Origin: Mastacembelus armatus
Taxonomy: Eukaryota > Chordata > Actinopteri > Synbranchiformes > Mastacembelidae
Assembly: GCF_900324485.2 (NCBI RefSeq)
Contig: NC_046647.1
Location: forward strand, 22,562,464 to 22,626,463
Length of the DNA stretch: 64,000 bases
Direction of reading: 5' to 3'
Under the pieces are notes generated by a model. That model saw nothing but the letters and a program-made list of their open reading frames with translations, ran no database searches and was not told the origin of the DNA. Positions 12,986 through 26,060 of this stretch are shown in pieces; position 1 is the stretch's first letter, and every line of letters starts with the position of its first letter. The translations under genes and the position numbers were made by a program.

Positions 12986-13159
12986 ACTCTTTTTCCATTT
13001 ATTATGATCCTATTTATCTGACCTCAGACCTAAGGTGATGTTCTCAAGAAAACCTTTAATGTATCTGTGTTTTACCTGAGTATTTCCATGCTGTGCTACT
13101 TCATCCTTGGACTTCACTACATGTCAGAGTCAAACCTTGGACTTTTTCCTGCTCTACAT

Positions 13160-13345
13160 TTATCTGATAACTTTAGTTCCTTTTCAGGATCAGATGGATC
13201 CAACAAAATACAGACTGATCATCAAACTTTTTTGATCCCTGGGAGGAAATTCACAAGATACCCAGCAGTATGGAAAGTACTTCAAATTAGAAGTATATAA
13301 GGTAGTTAACGTCAGCTACCCAGCAGTATATGTTATTTCTACTGC
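13160..13345 (+). repeat. Fragment of a common teleost hAT-like non-autonomous element
   Basis: The stretch carries TTTATCTGATAACTTTAG, then TTGATCCCTGGGAGGAAATT, then ACCCAGCAGTAT and AAGTATATAAGGTAGTTAA. From memory these are internal pieces of the widespread teleost element whose ends read CAGTGGTGGAAGAAGTACTC. The same composite order occurs in reverse orientation at 35.49-35.86 kb. Only one full 58-base internal unit is present here, against more than five at 35 kb. No terminal repeats survive. Confidence 0.7.
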
Positions 13346-13389
13346 AGTACAGAACTCTCGGGACTTTTACTTTTTATTGACCGGAAGTA

Positions 13390-13547
13390 ACGTTCACCGT
13401 CACTTCATAGATTTAATTTGAAAGGGCTGACCGGATGTTGTGGTTCGGTGGCTAACTCGTGTTAGCTTGTCCCTCTGTCTCCCGGTTGAATGACATCATG
13501 CGGACCGTCTGTCTCCGTCTGCGACATGCCGCCTTCAGACACTGACG
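13390..13547 (+). promoter_or_regulatory. znf365: znf365 promoter and probable non-coding first exon
   Basis: A CpG-rich patch (about 13380-13620) holds a likely untranslated exon ending at 13547 before a GTGAGA donor; the first coding exon has its acceptor just before 14178. Short upstream open frames start at 13491 and 13498 (the latter 15 codons, ending inside the exon), so translation of znf365 could be restrained by uORFs. The first intron carries the palindrome GCTAACGTTAGC at 13652-13663. The exon's 5' boundary is a guess. Confidence 0.5.
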
Positions 13548-14187
13548 GTGAGACGTTTATTTACAATCTGCCGTTAAACTGCGGCCGGTAAGCGCGCGCG
13601 TTAAATCTGTTTCCCGCTCAACAATGATTAAGCGATTGTTTCTCCCCGCTAGCTAACGTTAGCCTCGGCTAACGATGCTACGGCTACACAGAATGAAATG
13701 GACGCTGCAAACAGAAACATGTTTGTTTGTTTATTTGTTTGTTTATGTGGGAATAAATCCGCTGTTCGCTGCTGTCTGTCCTCCTGGCTTTTATTCACAC
13801 GCTGCAGGAATTATACGACGATTTATACCTGACAATATAGAGTGACAAACATACTGTAAATTATATTTTAAACCATTTAAATTATTATCATAGGTTTTGC
13901 CTTTTTTTTGCACCGTCACTGATAAATATTTAACCTGAGAGAACAGACTGTGATTTTAATTTTTAATGTGCCTAAAAATGAGCTATGACTCACATTAAAA
14001 ATCCTCTTTCTGTAAAGTATTTTAACAATAGTTAAACTAGAAGTCCTCACATCTAAGAAGCCAGAACCTGATTATATTTGGTAATTGATTAATAATCAGT
14101 TCTCAGAATAGTCTGTGTATTGATTAATTGGTTATTTCATCACTAATCACTTCCATCTCTGTTGTTCTTCTGTGCAGGTATAGAGTG

Positions 14188-17187
14188 ATGCAGCAGAAGC
14201 TGTGTTCCAGAGGTTCTGGTTCTTTCCTCTTAGAGAGGAACGGCCAGGCCTGCGGCGCCATCACCGACGCCGTCACTTCCTGCAACCTGCCCTTCCGCTG
14301 CCCTCGCTGTGGCGAGCAGGAGCGTTTCCGCAGCCTGGCCTCTCTTCGCGCCCACCTGGAGTACCGGCACTCATACCGCTCACCGGACGTGATCGGTGGC
14401 AGCTTCAGTATCACGGGCAAACCCCCGGACGCCCTGACGGCAGCGATTCCCTGGCACGACATGAGCCTCCCGACCCGCAGGGGGCATCAGAGCACAGGGC
14501 GGCCACCTCATGTACGCTCCCTCAGCGACAGCAGAGACAGCGGTTATCCCCACTCCTACAGCTCTGTGAGGAGACGCACCCAGAGTGTCGGGGTGGGGAC
14601 GCAGGCTGAGGAGGACGATGAAGAGGAAGAGGGGACAGAAGATGAAGCTGTAGGAGAAGAGGACGAGGAGGAAGATGATGGAGAAGAGAAAGATGGAAGT
14701 AGATATGAGGAGGATATCAAAATGTCCACCAAAAAATCAGACGCAGGTCACGATCACCTTAACCACCAGCACCCCCCATTCCTGCTTCCATCTCCTCTTG
14801 GCCCATCTCGAGACCTAGACCTGGACCTGGACCTGGTCGGTGCGTTCAGGTTTCTTTATTCTATCTCTTGGAGCAGGGTCAAACTTACACATGTGGGGCC
14901 AGGAGTTTGCTGTGACACTATGGTCGCTTTGGGGTTGAGGCTCAAGTATAGTTCAGGAGATGGTTTTAGTGCTCAGTAATCATGATTACAGTCATGCAGT
15001 CATGGCTGCATCTGCAGTAACTCCTGTCTCCTTTGCTGTAACCACCAGAGCAGAACTCCTACTCCGGTCTGGAGACGGCGGCAGCCTCGGCCGCAGTGCG
15101 TCGGCGACTGGCCAGCATCCTGCGGGCGGCCGACAGCACCATGCAGCGTCGACTGGCCAAGGTGAGCACGGAGCTGGCCCAGACCGACACGGAGCTCCTG
15201 TGCGAGCGCGCTCACTCGCAGCACCTGGCTCAGGAGAGGCAGGAGGTGGCAGAGCGGGAGAGGTCGTTGAGCCGGCAGGTGGACGTGGCTGTGATGGTTA
15301 TTGCTGCACTGAGGGAACAGCTCAACGCCTCAGAGAACGAACTGGAACGACGAGAGAGGTAAACAGGCCTGAATAGCTCCAGGCACTGTAGCTTAAGAAA
15401 ACACATCCAAGAGACAATTTCACAGGGAAATCACAGTAGTCAAAACATGCACGGTGAAAACATGCTGCAGGGTGAGAAAACAGCCTAATTCAGAATCCCC
15501 TGCAAGTGCTTTATTCATGTGCTGTATTTAAATATGATTGATATTCTCCAGGGAGGTGATAACCATTCAGAAGTTTCTGGAAGCAGCGGCCCAACAGGAG
15601 ACTTGCGGTAAAGTTCGAATCCAGCGCTTCATCGAAAACCTGCTGAGACGCATCGCTCTGGCTGAGAGACTGGTGGAGTATTACCAGGTCAACGGCAGCC
15701 CGCCACAGTGCAACCACTACAAGGTACACCAGCGGGAGCTCTTCTTCAGGAGTTTATCAAAGCGTATATGGTGTGTGGCAGTAATCCTGACCTTTGACCT
15801 TTTGTCTCTTCGGCAGCACCAGCAGCCAACTGAGAATGGACCTCGCAGAATCACTAAAAGCAGGTGAGTGTCCTGATCACACTAGAATTCTCAATAGTAA
15901 TTATTAAAAGCTGAGCAGTCATCCCAGTAGAGTCTCTCCGGTCAGTGCAGACTTTTCACATTAACATGAACTGTGGTGAACTTGGACAAGTTCCATTCAG
16001 AAGTCTGTAAAATGTGTTTCTTTAGGGATTGAAGGTCTGAGATGTAGCTGGGTTTAAAAGTAATAAGAAAAAAGTCTTAACCTTAGTCCTTAACCTGATA
16101 GGGAACCAGTGTAGAGCTGCTAGAAAAAATCCTGGCAGCTACAACTGCGACGTGACACGAGATTTTTTTGTAATTGTAATCCAGGTGGAAGAAATGAAAC
16201 AGGTAGTTTTAGAGTTATGGCCATTCTCAGGACGAGGATCAGACTGAGCAGTGAGTCGTCCTCTAACAGGGCAGGAAATCTGCTGCTGCTCTGAATCAAA
16301 GTCAGAAGGTGACAGAGCGGCTGCTGCATCATTCATGAGGCCTCTCGTGTCGTCTGTCAGATTCCTCTGTCGTCATGGTCAATTCATCACTGAGCATGTG
16401 ACACTTTCTCCTTTCACTGTGGTGATCACTGAGATCTGCTGTCAGCCTGTGTTCCTGTACCATATCCCTGAGCATTATTCACCCTTTACCTTTCCCTCTG
16501 GCCCAAAGAGCCTGTTCTGTGTTGTCACTGTTGAATTTAGAGGCACCGTCCTCTGGCTCTTCAGCTGCTAAATGCTCCATCATGTTCACCAGCTCATCTC
16601 TGACTGTGTCTGTCTGCTGTTTGCTGCTGAGCAGGTAGTGGACACTGGCTTTTTACAGCTGCAGCTCTGGAAACAGCCGCTGAAACACTGAAGCCCACTC
16701 TGATCACTGATTTTCTTACACCATGTTTGATTGGAAACTTTGTCATTGTCACACTCATTTGGCAAACTGTTATTTGCAGACCCTTCATTGATCTCCAGCA
16801 TTGACTTCAGGTCTGAGTCGTGATGATTTTCACCTTTATCAATAAGAAAACACCCATTAGGTCCTTTAAATAAAACGACTATGCTAAAACTATTCAGGTT
16901 TGCATTCTGAATTCACAGTCTCCTTGCTCTCCTTAATTTCTTCGTATTTCTGTGGTTTCAGGTCAGCAGGAGGTCAGCTGTCCTCCTCTGGCCCTCATGA
17001 CAACAGGCCCCCTTCCTCCTCCCAGTTCAGCAGCCGCCCCTCTTTTTCCAAAGTGGGCGGAGAACGAGACCGGGAGCGTGAGCACCGGGAACGGCTGGCT
17101 CAGTCGTCCAGGCTGTTCTGCCGACCCGAGCACAGAGACGACATCTGGAACCAGCAGCGCCGCCGCTCGGCCGGGTACGAGGCCTAG
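14188..17187 (+). CDS. znf365: Zinc finger protein 365 (ZNF365/DBZ/talanin)
   Basis: Coding exons: 14188-14839, 15049-15358, 15552-15723, 15817-15863, 16962-17187; phases 1, 2, 0, 2 join exactly and give 468 residues (human isoform A about 407). The start MQQKLC aligns with human MQQKAF. A single C2H2 finger lies at C38, C41, H56, H61 within PFRCPRCGEQERFRSLASLR. Exons 2-3 encode a coiled-coil core (RRLASILRAAD..., LSRQVDVAVMVIAALREQL, FLEAAAQQETCGKVRIQRFI, IENLLRRIALAERLVEYYQ), the family's conserved region. ZNF365 acts at centrosomes in neurons and in stalled-fork recovery; this is family knowledge. Fish-specific oddities are a long Asp/Glu run (about residues 145-180) and an Asp-Leu repeat just before the first donor, which explain the extra length. 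The C-terminus is Arg/Ser-rich and ends GYEA. Together with ado and egr2 downstream it preserves the human 10q21 order. Confidence 0.93.
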
Positions 17188-19060
17188 AACAGAAAGACCG
17201 GAGAGAGGGAGTGTCACAGTGTAAAACCCTTTTACACAATGATTTTATTCCAGTGTGGTAACCTGTGGAAAAGTACTGCAAGGTCACAGTCTTTGAAGTA
17301 ACCGTGACATCCAGCTGTTTCCATTTATCAAATTTACTAAGCCCAAACTTTTGCCCACACACCTGAGTCACTTCTTTGAAATGCAATTTGAAATGTCTTA
17401 GTTGGCAGGAACAGAAACATTTATAAACTCTTCCTTTGACGCTTGTGTTACTGTGTTTCATACTTTTCCACAGATTATTATGCTGAAGTAAAAAAATCTG
17501 CACTGGGTCCTTTTTCTTTGTGGGTAAACTTTCACTACTTGGACGTTCAAATGAATGACAGCTTCCTGTTTCATCTGTGGGCACAAGTCATAATGTTATT
17601 ATGTGCAGTGTAATAGGTTATCCCAGTCACAGAGAAGCTCCAGCTAAAAGTGTGCTTTTGTATTCATCCCCTGATTTAAGGTTTAATTACAGTCGAGGTC
17701 TGATCATGGAAACAATGAGAAGAGTCTCAGTCTGAGTGATGCCTCGTCTCTTTTCGTCGAAGCTTCACGTCAGTCCAGTTATCTTACCTCTGCCTGTGCT
17801 TTCAAGGCCAAATGGTAACGATCGTGTCTGTTTGCTCTCTGATAAAGCCTAAACTCCAGTGCTGAAGCTACAGCTAATGATTATATTCAGTTTAGATTAG
17901 TCTGAATTTTCAGCAGACAGAGTCTTTGTTGACATCCACTGGTGCGTTGTTTAGTCAGATAAAACGGTGTGTGCTTGTAAGCTGCGTGTCTGGCTGACCG
18001 GCGTACAGCCTACACTAGTCGGATTCTTGGCTGTATGTGCTGTATGTTGGTTATTAGTGTAGTGCCCTCACAGCTCTGATGTGGTTTGTAGAGCACAGGC
18101 AGGAGTAAGTTTACACCAGGCCTGGGTCAGACACATTTTGCATGTGATCCTCGACTTTTATCTTGAAGGCTGCAGATACTGTCTGTTAATTGTACGTGGA
18201 GAGAAAACTTTATAGAAGCAGGCCCAGGTTTGGGAGGACGCCACGTGTGTAACGAATGTACTCTGAGTTAACGTTTAGCTCACGCTGAAGAGCTGCCGTG
18301 CTTTAGGACCTGACTCATCACGAATGACGGCGTTATCAGTGCTCTCATCCAAAGTGACTTACAGTGCCATGAATGCACACAGTTCATTTGCAGTACACTA
18401 AGCACCTCGGGACGGCTTGTTTGATAGAATCATTCCTCTCTTTAGGCATCGCTCTGTACAATCTGTTTACACGTCATTTTGCACTCATCCAATGATAAGA
18501 ATGTAAAAGACAGTATTCGTTGTAAATGTATCTTTGCTGTCGTCGCTTTATGTTTTATTGACAGTGTTAATAGATATTTTGTATACAAAACTATTACGTG
18601 TTGTCAGGTGGAAGTAGTAGTACTACAGTACTTTACCTTGGCAGAACACTGATCTGGGTCTTATTTATTTTCAGCAGGGTGTCTGCAGGTCCTGGAAGGG
18701 TCTTTAATTCATTCATGATACATTCCTGAAATAATGTAAATTCATGTTAAATGGAATATGTCTTTAATTACTGGTTTTACAGTCTAAAAAAGCTTCAGCC
18801 ATCAGTTTATTTACTGGCTTCATGGACTGATGAATCGTAACACACTGGGGATAAACTTTTGCCGGGTTTTGTCTCTTCTGCTTCCGAACACATAAAAACC
18901 TGACCCAGTTACATTTAAGAGCCTGATTATCCCAGAGATTTGCACAGATCACACTGACTCCTGTAGCACTTTGTGACTTTCTGCACTGATGGTGTAAGTG
19001 TTGGTGCTGCTGCTAATTAATCCCCATTTCTCTTTGAACTTTGACCACAGCACACCCACT
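17188..19060 (+). other. 3' flank of znf365, probably including its 3' UTR
   Basis: No coding exon seen. The sequence is unique-looking, moderately AT-rich and without clear repeats. No strong poly(A) hexamer was noticed close to the stop codon, so the UTR may be long; AATAAA hexamers occur only much further on (for example within 21190-21210 and near 22885). The end of the transcript cannot be placed. Confidence 0.4.
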
Positions 19061-19318
19061 AGTCAGTTTATTAGGAACGCCAAGATCAAACTACGTTTAA
19101 TACAACAGCTCTGAGACTGTTTAAACACAAAGTGAACATTATCACCTTCATGAAGGAGGATTTACTGCAGGACCATTTGGATTAGACTCAGTCTGACACA
19201 GGGGTTCCTAATAAACTGACTCGGTCTGACACAGGGGTTCCTAATAAACTGACTCGGTCTGACACAGGGGTTCCTAATAAACTGACTCAGTCTGACACGG
19301 GTTCCTAATAAACTGACT
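19061..19318. mobile_element. Small inverted-repeat element (MITE-like) with internal 33-bp tandem repeats
   Basis: The left end AGTCAGTTTATTAGGAAC (19061-19078) is the exact inverse complement of the right end GTTCCTAATAAACTGACT (19301-19318). Just inside the right end are four 33-base units starting at 19185, 19218, 19251 and 19284 (the last one base short), each containing GGTTCCTAATAAACT, so the right terminal repeat has been multiplied in tandem. No open frame, so it is non-autonomous. No target duplication could be assigned. Confidence 0.8.
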
Positions 19319-22300
19319 GCTGAATGTATTTTACAACAGCATGTTTTGGTTTTTTTTTTTCCATGTGAATGAGGTACCACCAGTCAAAGGTTTGGGGTCC
19401 CCTCATGTTCCAGCTCAGGTCCAGGGCTGAAGCTGAACTGGCCCAAAGCAGGAAGTGAAGTGAAATGTCAGAGATGCAGTGATGCTTCCTTCCATCTTTC
19501 CTGCAGCAGCAGAAGGAAATGAAGCCTTGGAAATGGATGCAAACAGTTTCCTCCAGGTGTCCCAGCTTTGGCTGAGTCCTTCCAACAAACTGTGTGTGTA
19601 TAAAGACTGGGGTCCATGATTTGGACCATCCAGCCCAGCAGGAGGCAGGACTGGGTCTGGCTGTTCCAATGAACAAAGGGAGTCAGGATAATGAGGCTGT
19701 GGAAGAAAAGAACAAGACGTCCGGCTTCAAACGATTTAATGGCAGCTCAGTCTGCAGACTCTCCAGGTGAAGAGGGAAAGACACCTATGGGTGCTGCACC
19801 AACAGGTGCTGTCTGTGCCAACAATATTAGATTCATCCACAGGGTGTGAGGCTGCTGGAGGATCCAACATTCACATCACATTGACTGAGACCTGGAGAGT
19901 TTTCACCTGCACATGTTGGTTTCTGCTTCAGGAAACTCCACATTTTAGAACAGCTGGAAACTGAGGGGACCCCAGATGTTTGACTGAAAGTGTGTATGAG
20001 TGAAAAATCTGAACGGAGGAAACAGTAATAATGTCCAGTGGGAAGAGGAAACTGAGTTATTTAGAGGCTGTCTCATTATGGACTTTGGATGACAGTAGTT
20101 TTACTGCCTCTCTCCCACTGACTACAGTGTCAGCTGAAACTCTGTGTCTTATTTACACCATGATTTGTACTTGCACTGATCGCAGCGTCTCTATTCCAAC
20201 AGTCTGGTCATGCTCCCACACTTTGACTCATAAAAGCCGTGAAGTCTTGGAGGTCTTGGAGTTGTGGGCTTTTTTATGCAAACGGCAGCGTAACTCTCGG
20301 TGATGACTGTGGGTGGTGCTTCAGGCTCATCTCTGGTGAAACTGCTTCATGTTGTGTTTCTGGTCGGTGGTGGAAGATGCATGAAGCAGCTACTACTACT
20401 ACTAATACTACTACTACCACCATTACTACTACATATGTAGCTCTTGTGTTACTGTGAAAGCATGCTTCATATGTAGCAAAAAAAAAAACAACTTCTGTTT
20501 GTTCTACTGCTGTGTACTTTTGTAGCAGAGCGAGGTCTGTGTTAATGGTACTCGGAGGAGAGTTGCACTCAGCTCGGAGCTGTTGGAGTTCACCTGAGAG
20601 GGGTGTTGTGCACTGGACAATCAGCAGGGTTCATGCACAGGTTTGGAAGAGTCCGGAGCGTAGATTTTTATTACTTCTGTGTGTTTAAAAGTGTTTTGGG
20701 GAAACGTGTAGTAGCTCTGAAGTTTGACATGTGGGTAAAAATATAACCAGGCAAGTATTTTCTCTGGAATCAATGTTAGTTTGATTATAACGTTACTACC
20801 TTTCTTGCCGTGAGTCGGTAGAAATACTTTTTTTTTGTTGTTGTTGTGTGAAACTGTTTCAACGGCCAAGTTTAATATCATCTTGTTCTCCCATAGGGAT
20901 TTTATTTGCAGAAGTAATCTCTAGTTTTGTGCCTTCACTGAGAAAACTCTGTAGTTTGTATAACACTGTGCAAAATGCAATACTGTGAAGAACTGGAACT
21001 CTTTCCATATTGAAACCTGTCAGTCTGTGATAACCATGAAGATTAAAGAGCAAACATGACACCAACAACATCGTCATGTTTTTTTATTCACTCATTCAAA
21101 ATTCAGGATTTTACTGTGGAGTCACAGTCAGAAGATAAAACTGATTGATTTTTGATTGATCTTTGCAGCTGCAGCATTAATTCACTGTAATCCAGCAATA
21201 AAATAAACATATGTATTATTATATATGCAGTTGTAACAAATGGCCACTTGGTGTCAGGCTTTCCCCAGGGATTAGTGTGTGTGTTGCATCAGGACTCACA
21301 GCTGTTTGTTTCTTTATCTTATCATTACAACAACTTCTTCAGTTATTTTGTTCCCAGCAGGTCCCATTAAAACCTCCTGAGAACCCGTTGGGCTCAGCTG
21401 TGGTTTGTGCATCACTTTTGCTGTACCACAAGGAGGCAGCAAAGTCTGGTGGCTTTGTGTTTCTTGTGTGGCCCAACCTAAAGACCACTTAGTACCAAAC
21501 CATGCCAGCACCATCCCTTAGTTATGCTGGTATAGGCCTAGACTGCCTGGGGACTTCCCCTCATGGACTGAGCTCCTCTGCCCCCCCTTCCCCTCTTCTC
21601 TCCTTATTTACTCCTTTTAGCTGCTAAAAGTAAAGCGTTATTAATATTTTATGTCTCAGTGTTTATTTCCTGATGACTTTCTGCTGAAACAGTTCCCTAT
21701 AACTGGTGAACATGGGGCAGGTCGTCATGTATGTTTTGACTCTGTGAAGGTGGAGAGTCTTCAGGCTGCTCAGGCCTGTGTAGATGCTGTGTGAGAACAT
21801 GAGGAAGTGTTTACCATGAGCAGGCAGATTTATTTTCCCAGGCGTTGGTGACTCGTTCTCATGCCCAGAAGCCTGAGGGAAAACACAGAAGTATCTCAGT
21901 GTGGTCAAACTCAGGAGCATCGCCTTTTTTTATTTCAGCCTCGACTCCATTAATGTAGCTGTTTGACCAGGAGGCTGCTCCTTCTCCAGTTATGGGTCTG
22001 TCCACAACCCGCCGGTTTCTTCTACCCCCTTAAAAGTCTGTTTGAAAATGCTGGTGTCAGGTCGAAGCTGAGGGGGCCCTGGTGTCTCTAACAAGGTGAC
22101 TTCCCTGACAACAAGATAAAGTACCTCTGCATAACATCAGGTACTGGCTCTAAGGGTTTGGGCTTCAGCAGTCCATTAAAAATGTCAGAATAAATATGAA
22201 ACATCAGCTTCCCGGAGCCCAAGCTGACAAATCCTGTCACTGGAGGGGCTGAAATCAGAACAGGTTTAGTATCTCGGTCTGATTAAATCACGTCTCTTCA

Positions 22301-22940
22301 TCCTAAAATCATCTGCTGCAGCTCAAAATGCATTTTAGCTCAGGCAGGTTTATTAGACAGGTGCTGTATTAGTTCCAGAATAATTAGCCCTCTCTCTCAG
22401 CTGCTTCTGCTGCAACTATATTTTACAATTTACTCTTTAATTCTCGTCGTTCATTTCGTTCCCGTCCCGTTTCAGCGGGAACAGACGGACACACAGAACA
22501 TGAGGACAATTTTAGGTATTTGTACTTAGCTCGAGTATTTTGTGCTAATGTTTTTACTCCACTACCTTTATTTCATAGTTATATTAGAATCTGCAGTCAT
22601 TCAAACTCCAGTACCTCCACCATATGCATCACTCCTTACACCTTTGTACTTGAATACTATGAATCTGGTTTTATAGCAACATAGTACTGACGGTGCTGGG
22701 CTTTCAGCTGTAATGCAGTACTTTTACATTTTGTTATTGGTGTACTTTTTTGTTTTTGTTTGTTTTTTTCTGCCCTGATTCGTCCAGCCGCCTGCGTTAG
22801 AAATACCGTGTGATGAACCTGAGGCCACTGCAGAATGTTAAATGGCTTGTTATGTTATGGTTCCTGACTGTGTTTCAGCGTGTCAATAAATACTGTAGGC
22901 TGATGTTGATCTTTCACGGATGGAGTAAACACAGTAACAC
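19319..22940. other. Gene-poor stretch with simple repeats and a possible decayed hAT-like copy
   Basis: No gene seen. It contains a (CTA)n run at 20390-20431 and AATAAA hexamers near 21195 and 22885. Between about 22530 and 22750, TTTTTACTCCACTACCTTTATTTC and GTACTTTTACATTTTG-like pieces resemble the teleost hAT-like element found elsewhere in this window, but the copy is too worn to delimit. Confidence 0.4.
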
Positions 22941-22947
22941 AACGCTT

Positions 22948-23014
22948 TGACGTCACCACGGAGCCTCACACAGCACCCTGCGTCCACACGCTCGGCCGCG
23001 ATCGTTTGACGTCA
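22948..23014. promoter_or_regulatory. Paired perfect CRE sites in an orphan CpG-rich patch
   Basis: TGACGTCA occurs at 22948-22955 and again at 23007-23014, both in the context TTTGACGTCA, within a CpG-rich block (about 22940-23070) that stands out from AT-rich flanks. Full CREB/ATF palindromes in duplicate suggest a promoter or enhancer. The nearest gene downstream on the plus strand is ado, more than 5 kb away; a non-coding RNA or a distal znf365/ado element is possible. Confidence 0.5.
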
Positions 23015-26000
23015 GGCGATCTCCGCGCAGCAAAAAGGGTTTTGTGAAGCCGCCGTGCAGCCGTATCAGCGTGAGCATCTACAGATTGTCACCCCGCAGG
23101 TCTGAGGCCATGTGGGCCACAGATAACAGATTTCTGAGAGCAGAGACACACAGCCAGCGTGGAAATCAGACACGCAGCTGACTGGTTGTTGTTGTTGTTG
23201 TGGAAGCTGTTTTGCAGTTTTCTTATTCTATTCTGATAAAGAATTTGTTTGGGGTTTTAAAGACTACAGCACAAAGACCAGTGCTGGTGTAATTATAGCG
23301 TGTCAACACTTTCTTTCTGGGCTTGAATCCATTGCAGAGTCTGTTTCCAAAGTAAAACTCAAGGTTATGTGTGATGTCAGTGGCTGCATGTGAAGGTTCC
23401 CTGTGGGATTCTTTGGCTTCCAGATCCAGTTTCCTGTCTATACCCTGTGGACCAAAGCCTCTGTCACAAAACACATTTGGATCTACTCAAACTGAAGTGT
23501 TTGAGGGACAATGGCACGCAATCCCCAGACCGGCCATGTTTCCTCTCACAGACAGATTTCTGAGCACAGCACAGCTCTGTGGTTATCAGGAGGAACGACA
23601 CTGCTGCGTGTTACATAACGGACTTCAAGTGCATTCACTGCAAGCAGCTGAGACAAAAGCAGCTGAAATCCACATTTCCCTGTGGTTATTGGGTGGGAAT
23701 GGATCACTGACCAGGCTTAACGTGCACAGGTCCAGGTCCAGAGTCAGGATGGCACCTGGTTACACCTGCAAAACCACTGAAACCGAAAGAAAACCACAAA
23801 GATCCAAAATGACCAGAGTTGGTCCAAAGGACAGAGAAACTTCCCACACAGGAACAGGTTTTTTTGTCACTTTTTCACTACATGTGCAGATTTCAAAGCA
23901 GTAGGTTTTTTGTTCAGGCTGTTTTGGTTCTGATCTTTATCATCTACACTTAATGAAGTCAGACTTTCAGTGACCTGCTGATGTTTCAGCTTCCTGCAGT
24001 GTCAGTTCAAACTTCTACTCGCTGTTGGCCAAGCTATGTGGCTGGGTATTGCTCACTGAAATGCACCTTGGGAATCGTAGTTAACTTCTCCCCCTCACTT
24101 CTTCTTGTATTTTTGACTTTTTAATCAGGAACCAGGTATTTTGGTTCCTATGATTCAAACCAGGAGAGTTTCATGTCAGCGCCAGCTTCACAGCTCCGTG
24201 TAACGACTACACACATCAACATACATGCTTCTGCTGTTTACTGTTGTGCTGTAAATATACAAGGCTGTGTGTGTTTGTGTGCAGTTTGGACAGCGACAGG
24301 CTGTTGTAGTTTACTAAATCATCCGGTTTATTTGATTTGGAGGGCGACCTATGCAGGGCTTCCACAGTTTGGCTCGACTTCAGGGCTAAAAGCGTCTGCG
24401 CTCTGAATCACAGGGGCTATTTTCAGCCTGCCTTCACTTCCTGCTAATAAAAACAACATGTTGCTTTGGGAGAACTGCGACGTCACGCGCTGACCGCACA
24501 CACACGCCAGGAAGTACAAACGAGGCCTCTGTGTCGCACTGTGAGTAGGTGGGTGTCAATCTGATGTGACAGGCCGCAGGAGGAGATGAGTTGTGTGGGA
24601 GAGGCTGACATCTCCATGTGTTTGTGTTTGTGTCCTCGTGATCACTCACACAGCCCCGGTGCTAATTAGATTTTTATGGCAGGCACTTTAAAGCCAGCAC
24701 GGAGGCGTCCCCGTGGCTCCGTTACGGTGGCACATACAAGGTAAAAGCACAAACATTATGGAAATGTGCAAAAGCACAAAAGTCAGAACACAAGAAAAAT
24801 GCTGCAAACAAGCTCCACCAGATCTTTTCATAGACTTTTACACAACAGGCACCAAAATGCAAATACACGACTTTGACAAACACTTTGACGTGCAGGGTAA
24901 TCAATCAAAAAAACAAACTGCTCTAAGTTCTGGTTTGTAGAGGAAACTCTAAAATAACGCACAAAGAGGTGGAGAGTTTCTGTTCATCAAAACGCATCGT
25001 ACCTTAGAAACTGTAACGTGATGACAGACTAGATGCTTGTCGGGCCGCGGTTGTGAAAATGTAACGTCATTTATGACTCTGGTTACAAAAACAGTGAAAG
25101 GTAACGTCATTTTTTTTTAACATATTTATGAAAGTTGAAGTTCTGATGTAGGAATCAAACTCAAATTCACACCACGAACAGCTGCAGACTGTATTTTCTC
25201 ATCTTTAAAATGTGGAGCAATGCATTGTGGGACTGTTTTGTTTAGAAGTACACATTCAGCATTCAGACACCACTGCACCATGGTGAAAACACTACACGGT
25301 GCATTATATGAGGGGTAGCTGGTGGTTTTGGACACCATAAGGGAGGCATCGAGGCGGATGGAACACAAATATTTACTCTCTGTCCAAACTCACCCCCTCC
25401 ACCACCATCACCCCAGAGCACTAACAGCATTCCTTTCTTTTTTTCTCCCGTGCTTCTCCACTTGTTGCACTGATGGGTTTGCAGCATGTGTCCTTAATGC
25501 TTTGACTTTTTCCATGTGTTTTGTCCCTAAAGGGGACACTGTACTCTGGACTGGAGGAAGCACCATATTCTGGATTCACACCACAGCTGATGTGGCCATA
25601 GGTGGGACAACTGGAAACACAAACGTCAACACCAGCATCTGGAGCTTTTCAGTAATGGTTCCCCTCGTGTTTAGTGACTGATGCTCCCTCTCAGGTACAA
25701 CTAAAGGAGAGAAAAATCCTAAAACTTAAAAGTTGCATCAGTCCTCGCCCACTGCTTCCTGCAGTAGAACACAAATAACTGTGCTAACGGGCCGATCAAC
25801 GAATTTGACTTTCCATAACGAAGGCTGTCATCTCTGGTTTTTATGCTTCTGTGTGTGGGTGGGTGTTTCCCAGGAGAAAGACGTCCAGATTAGCTGCCTA
25901 CGTCTTAATAACTCTGTTAACTCAACTAAATGCCAAACATGGAGGCCACGACAAGTGAGTCACAATCACTTACATGACTCATTGTCGGTTTTGTGGTGAC

Positions 26001-26058
26001 AAAGTGTTTTTACTCACAATGAAAGTAAAATCATACTGTTTTCATTAGAGTTTAGTAA
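23015..26058. other. Gene-poor stretch upstream of the minisatellite
   Basis: No recognisable gene. The longest open frame on the plus strand (23371-23904, 177 codons) has no domain, no coding-like pattern and no family resemblance. CREB-type sites recur: CGACGTCACG near 24480 and two copies of GTAACGTCATTT near 25060 and 25100. Nothing else was identified. Confidence 0.4.
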
Positions 26059-26060
26059 GT

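Noticed and set aside
14128-14187. Upstream start for znf365 at the beginning of the longer open frame
   Set aside because: That part is intronic: the acceptor lies just before 14178, and MQQK at 14188 matches the human start.
23371-23904. 177-codon plus-strand open frame as a novel gene
   Set aside because: No domain, no splice context and no recognisable similarity; kept only as part of the orphan-promoter observation.
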